Shown: one piece after another, positions 57,000 through 64,000 of the stretch
Layout of the letters: every line of letters starts with the position of its first letter
Numbering within the stretch: position 1 is the first letter of the stretch
From: Paragordius varius
Taxonomy: Eukaryota > Nematomorpha
Direction of reading: 5' to 3'
Assembly: GCA_964247055.1 (NCBI GenBank)
Contig: OZ176054.1
Coordinates: forward strand, 8,370,001-8,434,000
DNA length: 64,000 bases
Notes under the pieces: generated by a model
Told to the model about the DNA's origin: nothing
The model's input: only the letters and a program-made list of their open reading frames with translations
Databases searched by the model: none
Translations under genes and position numbers: made by a program

Positions 57000-58400
57000 G
57001 GTTTTTTAAGAAATTCTTAGCTGCTAACCACCTTTTTTCCCTGTTTCTCGGTCCAAGACCAACTCGTATTTTTACTAGTTAAATCATGTAAGGGACCGAC
57101 TATCATTTCCAATTTTGGTATAAAACGTTTATGAAACGTCAAACAACGTAAAAGACTACGTGACTTTTTATCCACCGGCCTTTTTAGTTTCTTAATTGAC
57201 TTGATTTTGCTTTTACATGGGCTTATACCCTTTTTTGATATTTGAAACCCTAAATAGTTTACTATCATTATTTTATCTTGATTTAAATTTGGCCTTATCG
57301 AGACGACTTAATACGTTATTCAAATTTTTTATGTGTTCACTTTACGTCCTACCAGTCACTAGAACGTCTTCTAAATACTCGCAAGTTCCCGTACTTTCAG
57401 CCAGCATGTTCCATCACCCGTTGAAAGATAATGGGTACCGTGGCGACTCCAAACGGCATGCGTTTGTATCTAAAAACCTTTGTGTGTTGAGATAGTTAAT
57501 AATTATTGACAATCCTATGCAACTGGCATGTGTAGGTATGCATCTTTTAAATCAATTTTTGTGAATGTAAGACATTCGCCTATTTTTGACACCAACTCAT
57601 CAAACGTGGGGATTACATAAGAATCTTCTTGCAACCACTTATTAATCGTTGCTCTAGAGGCACTGCATATTCTTAAGCCATTTGGTTTAAGTACATTAAC
57701 CGTAGGCGTGGCCTATGTCGCAGGTGTAATGTTAGGATCAACCAAATCTAAGATGCCTAACATTTGGAGCCTCGTCAGCTCTTTCTCAACCTTTTATCTC
57801 AATAAAAACGGCACCCTGTGACATGGCCATACTTCTGGGATCGCATTAGTTGCAATGCGAATTACTGGGTCTTTATAGCACCTAACTTATTTTCGAATAA
57901 GTTTTTAAAATTTTTGTAAATCTCTTTTAATATAAATAATTTTAATCTGTGCCATCTCAATCTGAAACTTGGCCATCCAGTCAAGTCAACAGATAAGTGG
58001 TGCTCTCCCCATAGTTTTGCTCAGGACACATATGTCCCCCATCATTTGCCGTTTATCTCCACATTTACGCTTGTGATGCCAATCATTGGAACCGTGTTGT
58101 TGTATGATTTTACCGGCGGCGTCGGTCGCAGTTTTGGCTTGCCTATTTGTTCCCAAGTTGCAAAATTCATTACACATCTCCCCGGTGGTTTCGTTTGTTG
58201 CACGCTCGTCTTCACACAGGACACTTTTTGGATGGGTGCGTGGTGCTGCAATGTTTGCATGCAGTAGGCGATTAATTATTGGTTGTCGGTAGTTCTTATT
58301 TGGTTGTAAACGATTGATATTATTATTGTTGTTACTATATTGTCGATTGCTATTATTATTGTATTTTTTCTGGATAAATTGGCAATGGCTAAAAGGCATC
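57000..58400 (-). mobile_element. Ty3/gypsy LTR retrotransposon fossil, internal part
   Basis: Read on the minus strand, a Cys/His-knuckle gag-like stretch comes first (about 58400), then a protease-region stretch, a reverse transcriptase part with FTKIDLKDAYLHM (about 57550) and the connection region with YLGFQISKKGI (about 57250). The order is that of Ty3/gypsy elements. No LTRs were recognised at either side and the 3' part of pol is missing. It is broken in several places and clearly dead. Open frames on the opposite strand in this stretch are shadows. Confidence 0.75.
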
Positions 58401-59959
58401 TTTTTTTAAATCAAATTATTTCAGGGTTATTTTTATCTTTTCACTATTTCTCTTCTCCCGAACAAGCTTTTACTCTTATTTTGTCTATTGAAGATAAAAG
58501 TAATAAAAACACAAAAAGTGGTAAATAGGAGTGTTATTGTTGGTATTAAGTCTTTATTTAAAATTCTATCTAAACTGCTTTTCAGAATGCTTCTTTCATT
58601 TTTAAGGATAACTTACTCAGAGGGCGTTTTTATTTTACTTATTCATATAATTGTCGCGCCAACTCCAATAGAAAGGAACATAAGCAAAACCACACATTTA
58701 AAAACTAAAACCTAGCTAAAAATATTGATGGAGTGTCACATATTACTTAGTATTTTCAGTTTAAATTTTATATTAATGTTATTTTCGGTTCAATCGATAA
58801 CACTGGACAACAAATTTTTCTGCCACTCGATATTTTGCATTTCTGATTTTTAGTATCATTTAAACAGTAAATCTGAAATAATAATAACAACTTGTTGGAA
58901 GAATTTTGTATAATTTGATTTCTTTGATTATGCGCCCTCTTTATCAAAATTTTACTAAAAAAATGTTTTTCTTTCAAAATATACAAGTAATGCCCATTCG
59001 TAATATATCATTCGAAAGAGTAATAAAAACTCTATAAAATGCATACTAATATGTATTACATCGACAGTTAATATTGGACACAAAGAGCGACAAACGCGCG
59101 AAGCGACATTTTTTTAATTATTATATTTTAAAAACTAATGGGTGAAAATAGCTTAAACTTTGTTTAGATGGTGAATGTCCAAAAAAGATAACACAAGAAA
59201 GTTTTTTTGATTAAAACATTTTTTTATTGCTTTTATGTCACTCAAAACAGCCATTTTTATGTTTTTTGTTTTTTAAAAAGTACTATCTCATCAATATTAA
59301 TTTATTTTCTTTAGGCTGATAATTTCGAAATTTTAAAGATAAAAACCAAATTTAAGGTATTTTTGATCTTTTATAGCCATTATGTAATAAATTTACAGTA
59401 ACTATGCATTTTTGTATCCACTAGGTAAAATATTTATGATAATAATAATTTTTATTAAAAAAGCAAACAGGAAGCTTTTTCAAACATTTTTTTTAAATTA
59501 AATACTAATATAACCCTAATAATTATAAAATAATTTATATGATTTTCAAATTAGTTTGTCTATGAAAATTCTTGAATTATTTAAGGATTGAAAATTTCGA
59601 CCATTTAAATCCAAAAATTTTTACATCCGATTGATTTAAATGTCTTACTACCATTTAAAAGATGCAGTTTTTTGCGCTCTTTCGAATGATATAAAATACA
59701 TGGCTTCATAACATCAAACTTTTAATTATCGAAATTACGAGTTTAATGTTAAATCGGGGCCAAAAATTATCGATACATTCTAATATAAAAAAATTCTTGA
59801 ATGCTAGACCAATTTTCTTTTCAGATATACTAATTATGTACTTTAATGAAATAAATTTTAAATTTACAAGAATGGCAGTTAAAAAAAGTTTAAATTTGTT
59901 GTCTAGTGTAATACAAATCAGTAATAGTTAAATCAAATTTATCTGCTTCTGCTAGAGCT
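58401..59959. other. AT-rich intergenic DNA with one inverted pair
   Basis: No gene recognised. ATATCATTCGAAAGAG at 59005-59020 is repeated as its exact reverse complement at 59677-59692, with weaker similarity just outside; it may mark the ends of an unknown foldback element of about 700 bp. Confidence 0.35.
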
Positions 59960-60207
59960 TAAAGGCGTGGCTGGAGGAATGGGGGCGTGGCATCAGGCAC
60001 CATAGTTGAAAGGGTGCGGATTTTAAAAAATTTTAATTTTATTTCAAAAATGTGAATTAAAAAAACGATCAGTTCTTAATTATAATAAATGGGTGGTCAT
60101 GACCACGGTTTGAATTTAATTTTTTTCAAAAATTACAAGGGGTGGCGTGGAGGGGGCGCCATCACGGATTAATGCACCGGGCGCCAGAAATGAAAATTAC
60201 GCCTCAG
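59960..60207. mobile_element. MITE related to the CAGAGGCGTAGCT family
   Basis: The left end TAAAGGCGTGGCTGGAGG and the right end (inward) CTGAGGCGTAATTTTCATTT resemble the termini of the element at 19343-19522. The subterminal GCACCGGGCGCCA is shared as GGCGCCCGGTGCAT. No convincing target duplication, so it is older. Confidence 0.5.
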
Positions 60208-60318
60208 TGAAGGCTAACAAGTCCAAAACTAGTATACGATAACTATTGGATCATATAAAATCTGCGTTTTATAAAAAACATCTGTTTGTTTTTAATTTAA
60301 AAATATCATAGTTTAATA

Positions 60319-60649
60319 CGGGATTCAACACAATTGGTTTTGCGGCCGCATTTTTAGCTCGAAAAATCCGACGGGCCCCATTCGCAAAATATATGGACAT
60401 TAATAAATATTGTATTAGATTTTAAACATAAAACTGAAAAATCTAACACGATATAACTACCATTTATTTTATAACAGTTCCTGCTAACTCATTCCCAAAA
60501 TTCGGAAAGAGTTATTCAGAAATCAATTTTATTTAGATTTTGTAACGAAAAATATTTTATAAAAATATTTCATATATTTCGCAAACAAATTTGTCGCGGG
60601 CTGCAGAAATATTTCGGAGAGTATGCGGCTTGCGTGTTAAATACCCCTG
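60319..60649. mobile_element. hAT-type MITE (331 bp)
   Basis: The right end, read inward, is CAGGGGTATTTAACACGC; the left end is CGGGATTCAACACAATTGG. GGCCGCATTTTTAGC follows on the left and GCGGGCTGCAGAAATATTTC precedes the right end. Flanks GTTTAATA (60311-60318) and GTTTAATG (60650-60657) are a near-perfect 8-bp duplication. Best-preserved copy of the family at 46516 and 10440. Confidence 0.75.
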
Positions 60650-60657
60650 GTTTAATG

Positions 60658-61187
60658 TATTATTATCATATATGTATATTTTAGTATTTTTTTATGTTTA
60701 ACTTATGTTGGTTACGTGATTAATTACCCTTCATTTACTTAGAATTCGTAAAATACATAAAGCCACATATATCTTAGTATGACAATTTATAAGTTCAAAA
60801 TGGGCTAAAAAACAAAATTCATAGTTAAATATTTAAGTTAATTTTGGTATTTTTTGTAAATAGCCAAAAAACATATAATATTTTACAAAATTAATCGATA
60901 GATAATTTGCTATCGACGATAACTCTGAATATTAACGCCTCTTACGTCGCACAATGTAATATACTATTAGTGTTGCACAAGCGATATAAGTTCATTTTTA
61001 AAAATTATTTTAAACTAACAAGTAAAAATATTTAGAAAAATAATGATTGAATGGCAAAAATAGTAAATCAACAAAAAAATGTGGTAATTTGATAATAATA
61101 ATCAACATATGAGCATAAATAAATTTATTTCGTTTTTCCATAATTAGCAGTGATAATATTAATAATAATTATATGATAAAGGTATTA
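60658..61187. other. AT-rich 3' flank of GET3
   Basis: Nothing recognised other than AT-rich DNA. Confidence 0.4.
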
Positions 61188-63548
61188 TCATTTGTCATCA
61201 AAACGTTTGATTATGGGTTGAGTATGCATTAAATTTTCCGAAAACGCCAATATTTTTTCTTTGCCCCTAACTTCATTATCCATAAGTGGCAGTTTTGTTA
61301 TGTAAAAACCATCGTATAGATCTTCAATCTATGAAATCAAAATTTTAAATATGGAAATAAAAATGGTTCATAATAATTGGAATTCACAAATTTTTTGGCG
61401 GAAAACGCCATCTTTAAAAAATTGTTTGATTAGTAATATTTTCAAAAATAAATCAAAATATCATGTACCTAAAAATTATGAATCAAAAATTGAATACAGA
61501 AAAACAAATTGGTTTTTGGTTAGAACACAATTTTATTTGTAAAAATGTATAATAAATCTATAAAAAAGTTATTCTCTAGAAAATTATTTACAAAAATTAC
61601 ACCATAATAGTTAATGGATTCAAAAAAAATAATGACAAGAAATATAAGTATATATGTATGTAAAAACATAATTTAAAAATTAACATTTTCTTTTATGAGC
61701 AAAAAAATTCTCTTTATATTTAAAAATCCACTAAAATTTTAACATTTTTAAAATAGTAGATTATATCTATACATTACCTGATCAAGATATTTTTTCTGAA
61801 GCTTAAGCCGTGGTTTACATAGCGTACAAGCCTCATTATTATCATCCGGTAATAAAAGTTGATTTACAATTATGTTGTGAGAATCTATGTGGCATTTAGC
61901 CAATTCCTGAATCAATCTTTCTGTTTCGTAAATCGAAAGGAATTCGGCTATGCAAACACAAACAAATGTAGTTTGTTCCTATGAAATCAAGTTTTAATAC
62001 ATATTAATAAGTAAATAATTTAATATATTTTTGTAAAGAAAAAGATATTTTTGATCCTTATTTTTTTTAAAATAGTTACAATAGCAAAATATATAATTAA
62101 GTGTAATATTAACATATTTATCCCTTATTTCGCCACCCAAACGACAAAGTATGTTAAAAAATAAGTTCCCGTCTAAAAAATATTTGTTCAACCTTTTGCC
62201 AATAAAATTTTGATTTTACTGTAATTCATACATTGTTAAAGAGTACAAACTGAAATATGGGTTATGGATTGTTGGTTTTCAAACCTTATTTAAACAAATA
62301 AATTTTACAAATAGAGTAAAATAATTACCGGATTTTTGAATTGGCTATTAACGAATTTGATTGTGTCTAAAGTTGATTCGAGTTTGGATGCCATTGAATT
62401 GACATTTAAATCACGCTCACCAATCAGACCAGCTATCTAAATATACATTATGACTTATGAGAAGAGATATTGCAATTTTTGTTTAAATTGTATCCAATTT
62501 TTAACGTTTTAAGTATAAATGCCAATATGTATTTGCTATTTAATTATTTACATAATAATAAAATACTTATCAATAAAATATTGAATTTAATTTAACTTAA
62601 CCAAACTGTTAAAAACTAATTTACTTATTCCGGTTATAAAAAAATCGATGAAAGAAATTTTCTAAAACCTGAATGTCTTGCATATATTAAAACTAAGAAC
62701 CATTTACTAAAAATAATCGTTGCAATCCTTTAATAATCTTGGTTTTTATGAACTAAATTGGGACCTGATATGTTCATTAAAAATTTTATATTTTTAAAAA
62801 CTCGTCCTACATTCGGATTATATAACAAAAATGTATACATAAAATTTTGGCAAAAGAAAATTTTTTTTCATCGCAATACATTTAGCGAAAATATATTTGA
62901 TAAAAAAATAAGGGGAATTAGGAATAGATTACCTGAGACACAAAACCCCCAAGACTAGATTTGAGTTGCAATAATTTACCCAACCCTTTTTCAATCACGG
63001 TTGGAAAGAAAAGAAGTCTGAGCGTATGACCAGTAGGTGCTGTGTCAAAAACAACGACAGAAAAATCCATACCCTTTACTAATCTGAATATTAAATTGAA
63101 AAAAAAACTTCATAACTTCTGCATAACTCATGGCTTCGTCTATACCAGGAAAAGCTCCTACTAATTCCTTAATTACAGATTTTCCCATAGACCAACTATC
63201 TAAGATTTAGTTAATATTAAACCATTGTCGGAGAAGTAATCATCAGGCAATTCGTTAATTCCTAAGTTCGGATCTATTTCCTGAATTTTACAAGACTAAT
63301 ACCATAGCAAATAAATTATCAAATCCATTGACCTTTGTTGGAACTTTAGAAAATTTTTGATCAAAGGCATCTGATATATTATGGGCAGGATCGGTAGATA
63401 TAATCAAAACATTTTCTCTAACTTTAGCTAGTTGAACAGCTAAACTGCAACTACAAGTAGTTTTGCCAACACCACCCTTTCCACCCACAAAAATCCACCT
63501 TAATGATTTTTGCTCAATAATATTTTTGCAGGTCGTCAGATCTCCCAT
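61188..63548 (-). CDS. GET3: GET3/ASNA1 ATPase for tail-anchored proteins
   Basis: Seven exons, 331 aa, all phases consistent: 63303-63548, 63223-63280, 63109-63199, 62933-63083, 62329-62436, 61778-61978, 61188-61328. GET3 is a cytosolic homodimeric ATPase that carries tail-anchored membrane proteins to the ER receptor. The deviant Walker [10 protein letters not shown] is at residues 22-30, switch [11 protein letters not shown] at 53-62, and [12 protein letters not shown] (switch II) in exon 4. [14 protein letters not shown], the helical client-binding part, [10 protein letters not shown] and the zinc-binding CTLC follow. The C-terminus is [11 protein letters not shown]...IKRFDDK. It lacks the short acidic N-terminal extension of the human protein. 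Introns 1-3 are 22, 23 and 25 nt; introns 4-6 are hundreds of bases. Confidence 0.95.
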
Positions 63549-64000
63549 TCAAAAGTATATCATATGGTTTAACATTTAAGGCGTTGATATTTAGTTTCAC
63601 GATATCAGTGGCATATTAGTGTTTAAAAGATTATCCTGTAAAAACTCTTAAAAATTATTTTTATTATTATCTAGTTTAAAATTTTACCAACTAAAAAATT
63701 TAGTCAAAAGTGATTATCGTCACAGAGTTATTATGAAATATTTGTCGCTCGACCAGAAAGTAAAAAATATATTTTCAAAGAATGTTATCATAATAATAGT
63801 TATTTCTAGAAAATAAAATCTTTGTTATTCAGATAAGGCGCTAAAAGATGGTTCGCAATATTTTCTACATCATACGAAAGGTAGAGTCTAAATTAGCTGA
63901 TTCTAATTGACTTTGTAAGGTATTATATTTGAAAGTACTAACGTTATAGCTGTGTATTTTTGGTTGGGGTTCAACTGTAATAACTTTTTTTTGATACGTC
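63549..64000. other. Upstream flank of GET3
   Basis: AT-rich. No exon of a further gene could be identified before the window edge. Confidence 0.4.

Noticed and set aside
58042-58292. Several overlapping open frames on both strands
   Set aside because: They overlap the Ty3/gypsy fossil and read as shadows of its gag/protease region.

Overview
This is a very AT-rich window of animal nuclear DNA. Genes are split by introns, and the spaces between them are full of decayed transposons. The organism is most likely a flatworm (Platyhelminthes), possibly a parasitic one. The support is indirect: tiny introns gathered at the 5' ends of genes (a habit known from schistosomes), an expanded set of odd single-exon rhodopsin-like receptors, and a schistosome-like hammerhead ribozyme core. 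I cannot name the species.

Left part (1-26 kb). Four paralogous single-exon seven-helix receptors (one cut by the window edge) sit at 1-631, 923-2374, 6149-7393 (all minus) and 13324-14631 (plus). Between and after them lie mobile elements: Helitron-like copies with TC...CTAG ends and a 3' hairpin, a decayed hAT transposon with a near-perfect 8-bp target duplication (16827-19159), several small hAT-type MITEs, and MITEs with long inverted repeats that begin TTAACAC.

Middle (26-32 kb). An Olig-family bHLH gene (27110-28651, no intron) whose bHLH loop is expanded by about 70 residues, flanked by several kilobases of featureless AT-rich DNA.

Right part (32-64 kb). Five conserved housekeeping genes, four of them rebuilt exon by exon: VPS33B-like (32427-43455, +; one exon junction unresolved), ICT1/MRPL58-like (43515-44666, -), IMP4 (44701-47786, +), STT3B-type oligosaccharyltransferase catalytic subunit (48431-56125, -, 20 exons, 797 aa) and GET3/ASNA1 (61188-63548, -, 7 exons, 331 aa). 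They serve vesicle fusion, mitochondrial translation rescue, ribosome biogenesis, N-glycosylation and tail-anchored protein insertion; this is ordinary synteny, not a pathway cluster. A broken Ty3/gypsy fossil lies at about 57.0-58.4 kb.

The most notable signals are twelve introns of only 21-29 nt, eleven of them next to a gene's start, with no other mapped intron shorter than 77 nt; a hammerhead-ribozyme core in an intron of VPS33B; an ICT1 homologue with GGS in place of GGQ; receptors that lack the DRY arginine; and a MITE family whose arms are made of 21-bp tandem repeats, found in introns of two housekeeping genes.
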